From the IMG/VR virus record IMGVR_UViG_3300032245_000484, positions 1-64,000 of that record: 64,000 nucleotides of DNA; one strand, 5' to 3'. The notes below the pieces were generated by a model, which was given only the letters and a program-made list of their open reading frames with translations, was not told the DNA's origin and ran no database searches. Position 1 is the first letter of the stretch. Every line of letters starts with the position of its first letter. The position numbers and the translations under genes were made by a program. Below, in pieces: positions 24,701-34,429 of this stretch. The stretch is from a virus.

Positions 24701-26950
24701 GACTATAGGTGCGCCATCGATCCCGAACTGGGCGAACTGAGGGCATCGTTCGATTCCAATGCCTACGGATTTGCCTACAATGGTTCCGATCCAGGACTCA
24801 CTTTGACTGTGGACAACATTCTGTGTGCCTCTTTCACAGGCACCACGATGATCTATCAGAACAAGGCAAGCGATACGGTCAATGTGAACTCGTACTCTCT
24901 GCCCAACTGGGTTGGAAACATCAAGACAAGTCCTGTCGGAGACTATTGGTACGACAATGCTACGAGACCGGTGGTCAAGAACAACGACTCCGGCAGCAAT
25001 GATGCATGGAACATCAGCAACATGAATGCCATGCATGGTCATGGTTCTCAATGGAATGATTGGGAAAGCATCTGGAATGGAATCTCCGTCGAGGCAAACG
25101 AGGTAGAGTCCAAGAAGAATGCAGATTTCTTTGCTTCCAGTAGGAAGAAGGATCAGGACACCTCAGTCGAGGCAAGATGGTATGCCAGCAACAAGATCAG
25201 CAGGTTCACCATCCCCGTGGATAAACTCAAGCAGAAGTATTCGTATGTCCTCCGCAAGAAGGACTACTATGCGAACATCGGCACGAATACTCTATTGAAC
25301 CGCAGCATCTCTCCATACATGCGCGGCAAGATGATAACATTCAGCGCATACAACATGAAGCCGAACACGCAGATGCATGTGTTCCTCGACAACATCAATG
25401 TCAACGAATACTGCGTCAAGTCGGGTTCCAACGGTCCATTCACAACCGATGTTGCCAACGGCTCGCTTGAGAATATCGTGTTGACTCTTCCCGCTGGCAT
25501 GTTTGAGGTGGGAGACAAGATCCTTCGTCTGATAGACGATGCAAACAATGTTGTGGAGAATGCCACCACTATTGCCGAGGCTACCTTCTATAGCAGAGGA
25601 ACGAATCCAGAGAATCCATTTGGAATAGCATCGGTTCGTCCCGCGGAGATCAGGAAGCAGACCCCCAGCAGCAGCAAGGTGGTCAGCAATCCACTTTATC
25701 GTAAGAAGAGTATCAATACCACAAAATACAATCAGTGGATCGATCCCGTTGCACAGACATTCGAAATCAACGAGAACGAGAATCCATACGGCACATTCCT
25801 GGAGAGTGTGGATATTGCCATTGCAACCAAGGACGACGAACTTCCGATCACGGTCGAGATATGCCCCGTGGTCAACGGAGTTCCCCACCCATCTGTGATC
25901 CTACCATTCAGCACGGTTGTTCGCAATCCATCCACGATAACTGCAAATGCGATAACGCCGACATATACCAACTTCAAGTTCAGTAGCCCCGTCTACTTGT
26001 CACCAGGTCAATATGCAGTCGTTGTCCGTTCGAACAGTCTGAAGTACACACTGTTCGTGGCTAACATCGGAAAGCAGGATCTTGTGACCGAGGAAACTAT
26101 AACCTCGACATTCACAGGAGGAATCCTATATAAGGCTCAGAATGCATCGGAACCAAGAGGAGATGCAAACACCGACTTGATGTTCCGACTCAACCGCTGC
26201 ATATTCCAACTTCCCTCCGCATCGGTGACGCTCAACTACATCGATCAGCCTGATGCATTCACGGCACACTTGATACAGCCGAATGTGTTTGCATTCACCC
26301 CACCGAACATGACCCTCACCGCCGAGGTGGTGGTCGGATCGACGGAATATAGTGCAACGATCAACAGGAATCTCCCACTCAAGTCGAGCCATATCCTTGA
26401 TGAGAGCGGAACCTTGAACCTGATACTCAATGCAGCGAACACGGCAAGTCCATTGTACACATACATGATCGATCTTGATCGCACCAATGTAGTGGCGGTC
26501 AAGAACATCATCAGCAGCAGCGAGAACAGCACTACTATCGAACAGGCTATATCTTCGGGTAGGACGGACAATACTGCAAGGTACATCACCAAGAAGGTGT
26601 CTATTCCATACGGTCAGTCTGCCAAGGAACTGAAGGTAATAATGGATGCCTACTATCCCAAGGGAACCTACATCCGAGTCTATGCCAAGACATTCAATTC
26701 GGAGCATAATGTTCCGGACGAGGTAGGCTACAAGAGGATGGTGATCGATTCCACAAGCGAGTTCTATGTTGGTGGTCAGTTCACTTATTCAGTCAATCCA
26801 CAGGATTTCCGTGAGATATCCTTCTCAATACTTCCCGATGCAAACGAGAAGTTCAATACATTCTCCGCGAAGATTTGCATGTATAGCGATAGCGGCAATG
26901 AAATCAAGGTTCCGATCATCAAGAACCTACGAGTGGTTGCAATCGAATGA
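21719..26950 (+). CDS. Giant DUF4815-type virion structural protein (1743 aa)
   Basis: The largest gene here. The N-terminus 'YDPTLFNVNPYYDDFNEDKK', 'RMLFRPGYAVQSRELTQLQT' and 'ILQNQVERFGNHIFKDGSNI' match the DUF4815 family of T4-like marine phages. Later 'YNQWIDPVAQTFEINENEN' and a paired beta domain recall baseplate gp10-type regions. Being after gp8, it likely forms the baseplate periphery that joins wedges to fibers. Internal regions of predicted strands with 'IRNFDSPTGIMGFEVQS' and a helical 'IGTISSRVDALEQQATLNDL' coiled-coil section suggest trimerisation. Confidence 0.78.
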   Translation: MPSYDPTLFNVNPYYDDFNEDKKFLRMLFRPGYAVQSRELTQLQTILQNQVERFGNHIFKDGSNIIGGEISTQTLNFVRIYPQTSVAPIFTATAEDVVGHRLIQRDGSGNAVSKAVVVDYLPSYSAADPYGVAVISYMSGTEFTTGATVESDNPDKTMQFTIAPASSPVAPKGKTHVVAISEGIYYINGFFVKSTEQLEPAYTVTNEIRNFDSPTGIMGFEVQSTIVTEKDDYTIKDPANGSYNYNAPGAHRFKIDLVLKFVETDTDANFIQLVFYSGGEILKKIEKTEYSDIINLFAQRTYDESGNYIVNPFDVSFRDGDETTTYADVGSGKAYVFGYEYETKFKDVIEVPRARTVGIYEDYSVDNYFGNYIIGQYSPNGTNINYLFSEVNAAIGEKTLGYSVYGATAMATSANYMDTAIFEAFLIKMEPDGVTNYSTQGQNMQFKAFISNITQINATGGISHPMNLYLYSYETGVSHKLLNSVELYRSTYTASQSRLPKFSDFDSQSLVFPINGETPTTMVKQVTDLSYLQTVFKGFVASSNDTQPSVALAMGENFNWSFNNGFIPNGNDVVLDESDGYYVVYASGSAMLIGTILRIVGPNITVPTGQTKVTAKITDDGDYIQFTSSLPVGSYYLVGKAKNITADVQTSTSTKIRTKTLESNTETITEAINTLNTLKRNIKYTKKGTTQVSDITTMYFVLDRSDVLRINSITTTDGTDISDRFLFDTGQRDAAYLLGRIYVKPEHYSKYSDGTSFSIVVSYDYYEHSGYGPFVADSYVGISYDDIQVFVSPRTGKSINLANAMDFRTQAKITGFMPAGATSGTTAAESPSQLYNRPIIRYSNGFAPERSSIVQSHTAYLPRIDKLVVSKNIAAEDTGDITTLKRIAGIPSDSPIVPEDLSDSMTLFTLSIPAYTFNAQDIKAQTIGNNRFTMKDIGTISSRVDALEQQATLNDLEMSVISKDLKTTTGADALKRAILVDTFDGHSIGDVSDTDYRCAIDPELGELRASFDSNAYGFAYNGSDPGLTLTVDNILCASFTGTTMIYQNKASDTVNVNSYSLPNWVGNIKTSPVGDYWYDNATRPVVKNNDSGSNDAWNISNMNAMHGHGSQWNDWESIWNGISVEANEVESKKNADFFASSRKKDQDTSVEARWYASNKISRFTIPVDKLKQKYSYVLRKKDYYANIGTNTLLNRSISPYMRGKMITFSAYNMKPNTQMHVFLDNINVNEYCVKSGSNGPFTTDVANGSLENIVLTLPAGMFEVGDKILRLIDDANNVVENATTIAEATFYSRGTNPENPFGIASVRPAEIRKQTPSSSKVVSNPLYRKKSINTTKYNQWIDPVAQTFEINENENPYGTFLESVDIAIATKDDELPITVEICPVVNGVPHPSVILPFSTVVRNPSTITANAITPTYTNFKFSSPVYLSPGQYAVVVRSNSLKYTLFVANIGKQDLVTEETITSTFTGGILYKAQNASEPRGDANTDLMFRLNRCIFQLPSASVTLNYIDQPDAFTAHLIQPNVFAFTPPNMTLTAEVVVGSTEYSATINRNLPLKSSHILDESGTLNLILNAANTASPLYTYMIDLDRTNVVAVKNIISSSENSTTIEQAISSGRTDNTARYITKKVSIPYGQSAKELKVIMDAYYPKGTYIRVYAKTFNSEHNVPDEVGYKRMVIDSTSEFYVGGQFTYSVNPQDFREISFSILPDANEKFNTFSAKICMYSDSGNEIKVPIIKNLRVVAIE

Positions 26951-27117
26951 GCGACTATAGAAGAGACAAGGCTACAGGTGCTTTGATATTCTGCAATCCC
27001 GAAAAAGAGAAGGAGATTCTCTCAAGACGGAGCATGGTGGAGGAGATAAAGCACCTCAAAGAAGAGATAAATACTCTTAAGAGTCAGGTACAGGAACTAC
27101 TAGCAGCGAGAAACTGA
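26947..27117 (+). CDS. Small coiled-coil protein (56 aa)
   Basis: A 56-codon frame: MSDYRRDKATGALIFCNPEK, then a heptad-rich helix 'MVEEIKHLKEEINTLKSQVQ' ending ELLAARN. The ATG overlaps the stop of the giant gene (ATGA) and the next gene starts 1 bp after its stop, so it is a genuine operon member. A short coiled coil could trimerise or act as a fiber-attachment adaptor or chaperone. A late-promoter-like GATAAATA lies in its 3' part (27066). Confidence 0.65.
   Translation: MSDYRRDKATGALIFCNPEKEKEILSRRSMVEEIKHLKEEINTLKSQVQELLAARN
27066..27073 (+). promoter_or_regulatory. Candidate late promoter (GATAAATA)
   Basis: One base from TATAAATA, inside the coiled-coil gene and 46 bp before the first fiber gene at 27119. 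It could raise expression of the fiber genes separately from the baseplate operon. Confidence 0.35.
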
Positions 27118-27118
27118 G

Positions 27119-29689
27119 ATGCCGACAGGTCCAGCAAGCAGCAGTTACATAATCCCCCAGTTGACTTTGTCCGATACCTTCTACGAATGGTACTCGCTGA
27201 CAAACAACGAGATCATCGACAAGTTGAACCGCATGAGTGTCTATGGGGTCACTGGTGCCACAGGCATCGCCACATCTCAGGGTGATGATGGCATAGCGAC
27301 CATCTATCTTGCACCAACTATTCCCGGTGACCACAACTTCACGGGAAACATCACATTCGATGGAACCGTCACCACAGTCAACACCAATCTTGTCACCATT
27401 GATGACTACAATCTGGTACTTGGTGCGGTGGGTTCAAATGGTGGAACGGGTGGAACATCCGACAATGTGATCACGACAAGCGGCGGTGGCGGAATCATCA
27501 TTGCGGGTGCATGTGGCGACAAGTCTTTCCTGTGGAAGTCGTATGACAGCACTGGCAGGACATATTCGGGGTGGCGCATCAGCGATGCCCTTGCATTCAC
27601 CGGCGACGGAAAGTTCTATTCCTACAACAATAAGTTCATCTTCTCTGAGGGTGATGACAGTACTCCAGCATCGAAGGTGATCCTGAACACATATAGTGCA
27701 GGATCAACGGTCGATCTACAGACATACTTCGACTCTTCGGGAACGACATATACCAACTTCAACTTCCTGAGCGATGGTTCGTCACGAATGGTGAACTCCT
27801 CGCTGATCAAGCGATTTGATTCGGTGACGAACATCTCCGCAATAGGATTGACTTTTGGAATGGTCGTTCGCCACGATAAGAACACAGGTGGAATCACGCT
27901 TGCAAAGGCAGACAATGTTTCGAATGCAGAGGCAATCGGCATTGCAGTCAATCTAAACAGCACATCTCAGTTTGTCGATGTGAACATGCTTGGATATGTG
28001 GCAGGAAACTTCTCAGGAGCAATCGCATCTGCGGATTCCGCCACTGCTCTTGGAACCGGAGAGTTCTATTTCCTTTCCGACAGCGAAGCAGGAAAGATCA
28101 CAAAGACAGCCCCCACCGTGACGGGAATGGTTCGCAAGCCGATTCTATATGCTCTTGGCACAACCAAGGCAATCATGATGAACTATGTCGGCAATAAGAT
28201 TGTCGATATCGATACCGTCTACTCCAAGTTGAATGCTTCCACAGTCGTGATCAAGCATGAGGCTAATCTCTTCTCAATAGGCGACACGGTTCGCTTTGAG
28301 GAAGGCATTACCGCCACAGACAGACCATATGGTTCGTATGTCAAGGCATCTTGCAACAGCACCGAGGAAGCCGAAGCACTCGGCATCATCTCAAAGATCA
28401 ACTATGGTGGGAACTCCGCTGCATCATTGATGACGGTCGCAGGATACATCGATCTTTCCGCGTCGGGTCTTACCTTCAATCCCGGATCGGTCTACTTTCT
28501 CGGAAACGAGGATGGATCTCTTGTGGATACGGCTCCTTATACGGTCAATACCGTCAGGAAGCCAATCATGGTTGCAGTCACCCCGACTGCGGGTATTGTG
28601 CAGAACTATGTCGGTCTCGTCATCAATACGAATACCGACACAGGAACGAGCATCCTCATCCCGCAAAGTGGTTCGGGCTTCCGCAACAAGTTGATCAACG
28701 GAAACTTTGATTTCTGGCAGAGAGGAACCACATTCTCCTTCCGTAATCCAATATCAGAAACAAATCGCTATACGGCTGACAGATGGAAGTTGATCAATGA
28801 CGGTGGCACCACCGCAGAACGACTCGGAATCAGCGTCAATCAGACGGTTCTTGGTCTTGGAGATCTCAAGAACTCCGCAGCATATTCTGCATATGGACTT
28901 GAGTTGAATATCAGCACGGGTGGACATACCGCAGGAAGCCAGACATACCTTTTCCAGAGAATAGAAGGTGCCGAACAGTTCCCAAGCGGATATGCAACTG
29001 TATCATTCTATGCCAAAGCAAGCGTGACCAATGCCAAGTTGGGCGTTTCCTTCCGCAGGGATTTTGGTGGTGGAACCGCTCCCGACTATGCAACCACAAA
29101 AGTCGAGAAGAACTCACAGAAGGTATCTGGCTTCGTGATGAATGTTCCTAATACATGGACTCGCGTTGCATATACTTTCTCCCTGCCCGATGCAAGTGGT
29201 GGTATTCTTGGAACAGCAGGAACGGACGGACCCGAGATTAGGTTCTTTGTCCGCGCTGGAACCGATCATGTCGGAACAACAGGAGATGTTGCAGAAGAGA
29301 TCAATGCCAATCTTGCGGGTGTCAACAACTACACCATCAAGATCGCGCAAGTGCAGTTTGAGTACGGGCAGGATGCAACTCCATTCGAACTCAATGATCC
29401 GACATCGGAGTTCAATCGATGCCTGAGATACTATCAGACGACCAATGCAGCATCTCCGTTCCGAGCCATATCCTCGGTAAATGCAAATAATGTGGATTCC
29501 ATACCAACTGAGAACAGCAATGTGGTTGTGCGCTATCCGGTCGAGATCCGCGACTCAAGCAACTGCACTGTCAACTATGTGGTTGATACGGGATCGCTTG
29601 GAGCAATAACGAAGTCGAAGAAGGGCTTCAAGACAACCAAAGTCGGCTCACCTACGAACCTAAACTACGAAGTGGAATCTGAACTCTAA
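27119..29689 (+). CDS. Tail fiber/receptor-binding-type protein (856 aa)
   Basis: The N-terminus carries a short attachment region (ending in 'LTNNEIIDKLNRMSVYG'). A beta-rich shaft with two copies of a ~95-aa module ('GTGEFYFLSDSEAGKIT...VRKPI' near residues 310-350 and 'PGSVYFLGNEDGSLV' near 460) follows. The C-terminal domain starts 'RNKLINGNFDFWQRGTTFSF' and 'NRYTADRWKL', a jelly-roll carbohydrate-binding type seen in many phage fibers. It is the first of five consecutive fiber-like genes. Its likely role is host recognition; the receptor is unknown. Confidence 0.72.
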   Translation: MPTGPASSSYIIPQLTLSDTFYEWYSLTNNEIIDKLNRMSVYGVTGATGIATSQGDDGIATIYLAPTIPGDHNFTGNITFDGTVTTVNTNLVTIDDYNLVLGAVGSNGGTGGTSDNVITTSGGGGIIIAGACGDKSFLWKSYDSTGRTYSGWRISDALAFTGDGKFYSYNNKFIFSEGDDSTPASKVILNTYSAGSTVDLQTYFDSSGTTYTNFNFLSDGSSRMVNSSLIKRFDSVTNISAIGLTFGMVVRHDKNTGGITLAKADNVSNAEAIGIAVNLNSTSQFVDVNMLGYVAGNFSGAIASADSATALGTGEFYFLSDSEAGKITKTAPTVTGMVRKPILYALGTTKAIMMNYVGNKIVDIDTVYSKLNASTVVIKHEANLFSIGDTVRFEEGITATDRPYGSYVKASCNSTEEAEALGIISKINYGGNSAASLMTVAGYIDLSASGLTFNPGSVYFLGNEDGSLVDTAPYTVNTVRKPIMVAVTPTAGIVQNYVGLVINTNTDTGTSILIPQSGSGFRNKLINGNFDFWQRGTTFSFRNPISETNRYTADRWKLINDGGTTAERLGISVNQTVLGLGDLKNSAAYSAYGLELNISTGGHTAGSQTYLFQRIEGAEQFPSGYATVSFYAKASVTNAKLGVSFRRDFGGGTAPDYATTKVEKNSQKVSGFVMNVPNTWTRVAYTFSLPDASGGILGTAGTDGPEIRFFVRAGTDHVGTTGDVAEEINANLAGVNNYTIKIAQVQFEYGQDATPFELNDPTSEFNRCLRYYQTTNAASPFRAISSVNANNVDSIPTENSNVVVRYPVEIRDSSNCTVNYVVDTGSLGAITKSKKGFKTTKVGSPTNLNYEVESEL

Positions 29690-29699
29690 AGAGGCATAA

Positions 29700-31538
29700 A
29701 TGGGAAGCAGCGCATTCGAACCAGTTGTACTAGCAGATGTCCGTTCAGTCAAGAACAAGGTGTCCTTGGCTGGCATCACATCCGATGTCATTACCGCAGG
29801 AGATGTCATCCGCTATGATCCGTCCACGGACACATATCTTCGGGCAAAGGCAGATACTGAAACCAATGCAAACTTCTTTGGCGTAGTCGAAAGCGTAAGC
29901 GGCACGGATTATACAATAGTCTATTCGGGAGAAATAACGCTTCCTGATAGCGTGATGTCTTTGATTTCTGGTTATACCGGAGCGCAGGTATTCTACCTCT
30001 CCGATACTGATGCAGGAAAACTTACGACAACCGCACCATCTGCACCTTCGCATGTGATAAAGCCAGTCATAATCACTCGCGGAACTGTTGTCGATGGCGA
30101 TGGTAGCGTCGATGGAATAGTCGTGAACTCTGCCGTTGGTACGAAGATCAGCGGCGATTCCACCGTGGATCTCAGCGACATACAGCCAGTTGGTTCCATC
30201 CTTGCATTTGCAGGAAACACAGGACAGATCCCCACGGGTTGGGACATCTGCGATGGCGGTTATCTGGATGTCACCACATATTCCGATCTATATTCGGCAT
30301 TGAACAGTGGAAAGTTGTATGGATTCGTACAGAACCTTGCATTGACCAAGGTTGCGAACAGTGGACTTGGGCTGCTGACCGCAGACAATCTAGTGGGAAG
30401 CATCTTCTATGTCACCAAGACGGATGCCACATCTGCATTCAAATGCACCATTCTCAGCGGAACCGTCTCCGGAACTGTGGTCAGCAATGCCAATGTTTTC
30501 GTTGAGCCGATCTATGCATCGGGAACCCAAGCAGGTGCATACCACAACACGGAACTTGCCCTGAATGACTTGGGTCGTCTCTACAGCGGAAGCAGTCCTC
30601 TTGACATGGTCTATCAGGTGACAACAGCACCGACAAAAACATATTTCAAGAAGCCGGATATGAGGGCAAGGTTTGTCATCGGTGCATCTCGCGGAATAAC
30701 TGGACTTGAGAACTCGGGATTCAACTCATATACGATAGGAAACCTCGGTGGAGAGGAATACCATACCCTTACCACATCTGAAATGCCAGTTCATACCCAT
30801 GATTCCAGTTATTCAGCAACAATGACTGGAACGGTCAGTGTCTCGCACAATCTACAGACCGATTCTGTCGGATCGCATACACATCCAGGCATCTGGCTGA
30901 GAGATACCGCGTTGGTTGATGGCTTCGATCAGGTCTATTCAAATGTATCCTTCAATAATAACAATACACCGCTCAATCCAGCAGGAACTCATAGCCATAC
31001 CATAAGCGGAGACATCAATGTAAGTGCGACTGATCTTGTCCCAACCGTATCGGGTGCAATATCCAATGCGGGTGGCGATCTTCCACACAACAATGTTCCT
31101 CAGCACATCGTCATGTATTGGATCATCAAAACCCGTAAGGATTCATATGCCAAGTTGTACAAACTCGGTCCTTCGGGTGGCGGGGCAATCGTTGCCAAGA
31201 ACACCGCCAAGCGTTGGGCAAGAATGTCTACGCCAGGATCCGGCTGCACCGTGGATATTTCCTACGGAACATGGGGAGTAGCCCGTCTTGGAACAGGTCA
31301 CTATCGGTTCACGCACGATCTCATCAATGATCTTGGAACTGCCGATCAGACGAAATACATAGTTGAGGCAACTATAGTGAAGGGAAACTCTGGTGCAACC
31401 CAGATGTTCATCTCCAATCCATATGACCTACAGGGCATCACTTTCGGCGTTCGCATCTATGACATCATGGGTGCAACATTCAGCGACAACTTCCAATATT
31501 TGGATCTGACTATCTACGGTGGCGGCACTGCCATCTGA
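29700..31538 (+). CDS. Short tail fiber/collar-domain protein, gp12-like (612 aa)
   Basis: It contains a phage Collar domain (PF07484): 'VGSILAFAGNTGQIPTGWDI' then 'KKPDMRARFVIGASRG'. The receptor-tip region shows HxH motifs 'VHTHDSS', 'SHTHPGI' and 'THSHTIS', which in T4 gp12/gp37 bind iron along the trimer axis. It ends with 'HNNVPQHIVMYWIIKTR' and an extra ~100-aa beta domain. The N-terminal region repeats the 'VFYLSDTDAGKLTTTAP' module of the preceding protein. AGAGG precedes the ATG. Confidence 0.8.
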   Translation: MGSSAFEPVVLADVRSVKNKVSLAGITSDVITAGDVIRYDPSTDTYLRAKADTETNANFFGVVESVSGTDYTIVYSGEITLPDSVMSLISGYTGAQVFYLSDTDAGKLTTTAPSAPSHVIKPVIITRGTVVDGDGSVDGIVVNSAVGTKISGDSTVDLSDIQPVGSILAFAGNTGQIPTGWDICDGGYLDVTTYSDLYSALNSGKLYGFVQNLALTKVANSGLGLLTADNLVGSIFYVTKTDATSAFKCTILSGTVSGTVVSNANVFVEPIYASGTQAGAYHNTELALNDLGRLYSGSSPLDMVYQVTTAPTKTYFKKPDMRARFVIGASRGITGLENSGFNSYTIGNLGGEEYHTLTTSEMPVHTHDSSYSATMTGTVSVSHNLQTDSVGSHTHPGIWLRDTALVDGFDQVYSNVSFNNNNTPLNPAGTHSHTISGDINVSATDLVPTVSGAISNAGGDLPHNNVPQHIVMYWIIKTRKDSYAKLYKLGPSGGGAIVAKNTAKRWARMSTPGSGCTVDISYGTWGVARLGTGHYRFTHDLINDLGTADQTKYIVEATIVKGNSGATQMFISNPYDLQGITFGVRIYDIMGATFSDNFQYLDLTIYGGGTAI

Positions 31539-31547
31539 GGAGAATAA

Positions 31548-33380
31548 ATGGGCGAGTTCTCAGCACATAGGATAACGGTATCTGCGGGAGAAAGAGTTGT
31601 CATTGCAACCCCCGTAAATCTCTATGTCAATCCGATTGGAGACGATGTTCTCAATTCGGGCATTGAGGAGGATTCGCCATTTCGTACACCAGCCCGTGCA
31701 ATAGAATGGCTGAATGATAAGTATATCTCCGAATTCGGATTCGTTACCATCAACTTTGCGGCAGGAATCTACGATCTTAGCGAATCTCTCGTCTTTGATC
31801 ACGATCAGGGAGACCGCGTTGCCTTTGTCGGAGCCGAGCCAGAGACGCTTCTACTTCAGTATGTCAGTTACTACAAGACGAGTGGATTTACCGCTGGCAA
31901 TACGGGATACTACAAGTACTACTCAGGAGTGAAGCACGGAATCACGCTCGCTTGTGTCCGACCAAGCGATAGCACCGTATATGCTCCAATTGGCTCATCG
32001 AATGCCATATCCAATGTGTGTGGAGTCAGCGGTAGCGGAGTTCTGATCGAAGACTATGACCTTGTCTTCAAGGATGATTACAATCCAGCATACTTCTATG
32101 CAGCCTATCCATTCCATCCAAGAAACAACATAGTCCGTCAGGGTTCCATCCTTGGTTGCCACAAACTATGGGGAGTCACGGGAGGAATCATAACCCTTCA
32201 GTCATCCATCCGCGACGATTGGTTCTCCATTCCTGCGGGAACATCTTCTTCGTGGGGTAGGTTCTACGGAAATGCTCAGATGGGTGTTTCATATTTCAAC
32301 AATACCGTTGCAGTTCCTTCCGATTACACGGATCAGGCGGAAAACACCAACAATGTCTGGATGATCCCAAACAACAATGTTGCTAGTATTGACAAGAAGG
32401 GTCATTATCTAAGCAGCGTTCCCGTTGGATACTTTGGAACGAATGCAACCACAGGAATCACCATCGGTGCAACAGCAAACCTCATGGGAGTATCTTTCCC
32501 AAATGGAAGTACTTCGGGCAAGACTGCATCGTTTACCTGGCAGGAATACAACGGCACAAACTATGCAGGATGGTATACGGCAACAGGACCAAATGGTTCG
32601 TTCCTGAATGATACCATACTGTTCGGAAGCAACTACCATGAACATACCCCAGTATCAGGCACTGGTGGCATGGGTGTTTCGGGATCATGGAGATCCATCA
32701 ACAGCAATAGGATCACCGTGAAGTTGATTCCCACGGTTTTCCGCAGATTCGGAAACATCCTCAAGATCAGCGGAAACGGATTGAGAAAGATACAGAACAT
32801 CTTCTTCGACGGTGTGGACATGCAGTCGCACTACAAGTTGATTGGAAACAGCGAAACAGGATACAGCAACAAGGTTGCCGTATATGCCAAGAATACAAGA
32901 GTCGGAGAATCGGTTTCAAATGAGCCAGACGGTCTTGGTGCTGGATTGTTTGGCAACTCCGGTGTCAAGGATTTCCATGTTGGATTCTATGCAGATCATG
33001 GAACCGATGCATATCTCGGCAAGTTGATTGCATCAAACTGCTCGTATGGAATAATCGCCAACAATGGATCGAACATCGTGACACTCGGCAGCGTTTGCTC
33101 TGGAATGGCATCCACGGGATTCGGTGCATTTGGATCCTCCAGTATGGTTGCCGACAGATGCTTCGCATCATTCGTGGGTCAATCCCATGTCACTCTTCGT
33201 CTGAAGCAGGTTTCTGGCTCGACATTGAGCGATTCATCCTTTATTCCTGGAGCGACATATGCAAGCCCAGATGGAAGAATCAAGGGAACTGTGTGGGATT
33301 GGGATCCAAGGGACAAGACTCTTGTGGTTGCAGTCCGCGTTGGAATGCTAGAGGGCGGCGACGCAATATTCCAATACTAA
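31548..33380 (+). CDS. Beta-helix tail spike/adhesin-like protein (610 aa)
   Basis: The opening 'LYVNPIGDDVLNSGIEEDSP' plus 'FRTPARAIEWL' is the pattern that starts parallel beta-helix tail spikes. It is followed by strand-turn repeats with stacking Asn/Gly, and a late section 'SNCSYGIIANNGSNIVTLGS' typical of helix rungs. It could be a depolymerase or a passive adhesin; no catalytic residues can be assigned. GAGGAG lies just before the ATG. It shares the fiber cluster with neighbours of similar composition. Confidence 0.68.
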   Translation: MGEFSAHRITVSAGERVVIATPVNLYVNPIGDDVLNSGIEEDSPFRTPARAIEWLNDKYISEFGFVTINFAAGIYDLSESLVFDHDQGDRVAFVGAEPETLLLQYVSYYKTSGFTAGNTGYYKYYSGVKHGITLACVRPSDSTVYAPIGSSNAISNVCGVSGSGVLIEDYDLVFKDDYNPAYFYAAYPFHPRNNIVRQGSILGCHKLWGVTGGIITLQSSIRDDWFSIPAGTSSSWGRFYGNAQMGVSYFNNTVAVPSDYTDQAENTNNVWMIPNNNVASIDKKGHYLSSVPVGYFGTNATTGITIGATANLMGVSFPNGSTSGKTASFTWQEYNGTNYAGWYTATGPNGSFLNDTILFGSNYHEHTPVSGTGGMGVSGSWRSINSNRITVKLIPTVFRRFGNILKISGNGLRKIQNIFFDGVDMQSHYKLIGNSETGYSNKVAVYAKNTRVGESVSNEPDGLGAGLFGNSGVKDFHVGFYADHGTDAYLGKLIASNCSYGIIANNGSNIVTLGSVCSGMASTGFGAFGSSSMVADRCFASFVGQSHVTLRLKQVSGSTLSDSSFIPGATYASPDGRIKGTVWDWDPRDKTLVVAVRVGMLEGGDAIFQY

Positions 33381-33397
33381 ACAAGGAATCCTAACCT

Positions 33398-34411
33398 ATG
33401 CCAGGTGTAGTCAATACAACAGGAAGCAACGATGCAGGAGCCGCTGGTGGACAACCAGGAAATCCAGATCCAGATGTCGGATCGGGTAGTGGCACTACCA
33501 CCACAGGAGGTGGCACCACGGTCATATCTGGTGGTGATACTCCATCCTCATATCAATACGACATAATCAGCCTCTATGGTGGAGTCGGAAGTGCATATCT
33601 TTCGATGAACAACTCCAGCATGTCATGCAACTCATCGGTTGCTGTATTCAACCGAAACAATGCATTTGCGGCATTGAGTACATCGACAGCCAACTATTCG
33701 AACTGCTGCTCCTATGCGGCGAATCAAGGATTCATTGCAGCAAACACCTCGCGCATTGCTGCCTCACTCTGCGTTGCATCGATTTCTGCATACAACTTCA
33801 AGGTGAACTCTTCCTCATCGATGTATGCCAACCTATGTGCATCCGTGTTTCCCTCGCTATTCGGAATCCATGCAAGCAGCACATCGACATTCTCATCGAA
33901 TGAGATGGAAAGCATGACTTTCTTCTGGTCAACCACAGGACCGGTTCCTGTCCACTTCAGCAGCAGTCAGAACTCCTATTGCACGAATAGTTCGACTGCA
34001 ATGTCCACCAAGACATCCGCAGGTCTTTCTGGACCACTCATGAATGGAAAGCAAGTGAGTTTCCTGTGGTCGCAGATATACCGAGATACGACTACTGGCA
34101 ATGGTATACAGAATACTCCCATTCCGGGCAACATCTTCTATGCCAATCCAAAGGCTAGTTACCGTTATGTTCCGTTTCAGCACTCCACGGATTACTCAAA
34201 CATAACAGGTTCGGGATTGAGTTCGATTACCGACACCACAGCAATCTCAACCACGGGAATAATCCAAGTCATTGCAATGGGAAGGAACTGCTATACCTCG
34301 GTCAAGCCTCCAGACTATCTCTATCCACCAGAAGACAACTCAGGAAAGGTCGGAGTGGGTGGATTGACTGGAGCATTCTCGGTATCAGATCTGTTGTCTG
34401 CTTTGGTTTGA
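33398..34411 (+). CDS. Ser/Asn-rich adhesin-like structural protein (337 aa)
   Basis: It has a low-complexity Gly/Thr-rich linker at the N-terminus (about residues 20-50). After it comes a run of short strand-turn units rich in Ser, Asn and Cys (about 55-165), for example 'YLSMNNSSMSCNSSVAVF', that look like beta-helix rungs, and a beta-rich C-terminal half. No family is recognised. Position in the fiber cluster suggests an accessory adhesin or spike. AGGA 9 nt before the ATG supports the start. Confidence 0.6.
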   Translation: MPGVVNTTGSNDAGAAGGQPGNPDPDVGSGSGTTTTGGGTTVISGGDTPSSYQYDIISLYGGVGSAYLSMNNSSMSCNSSVAVFNRNNAFAALSTSTANYSNCCSYAANQGFIAANTSRIAASLCVASISAYNFKVNSSSSMYANLCASVFPSLFGIHASSTSTFSSNEMESMTFFWSTTGPVPVHFSSSQNSYCTNSSTAMSTKTSAGLSGPLMNGKQVSFLWSQIYRDTTTGNGIQNTPIPGNIFYANPKASYRYVPFQHSTDYSNITGSGLSSITDTTAISTTGIIQVIAMGRNCYTSVKPPDYLYPPEDNSGKVGVGGLTGAFSVSDLLSALV

Positions 34412-34429
34412 TAGAACAAGGAAAACTAC

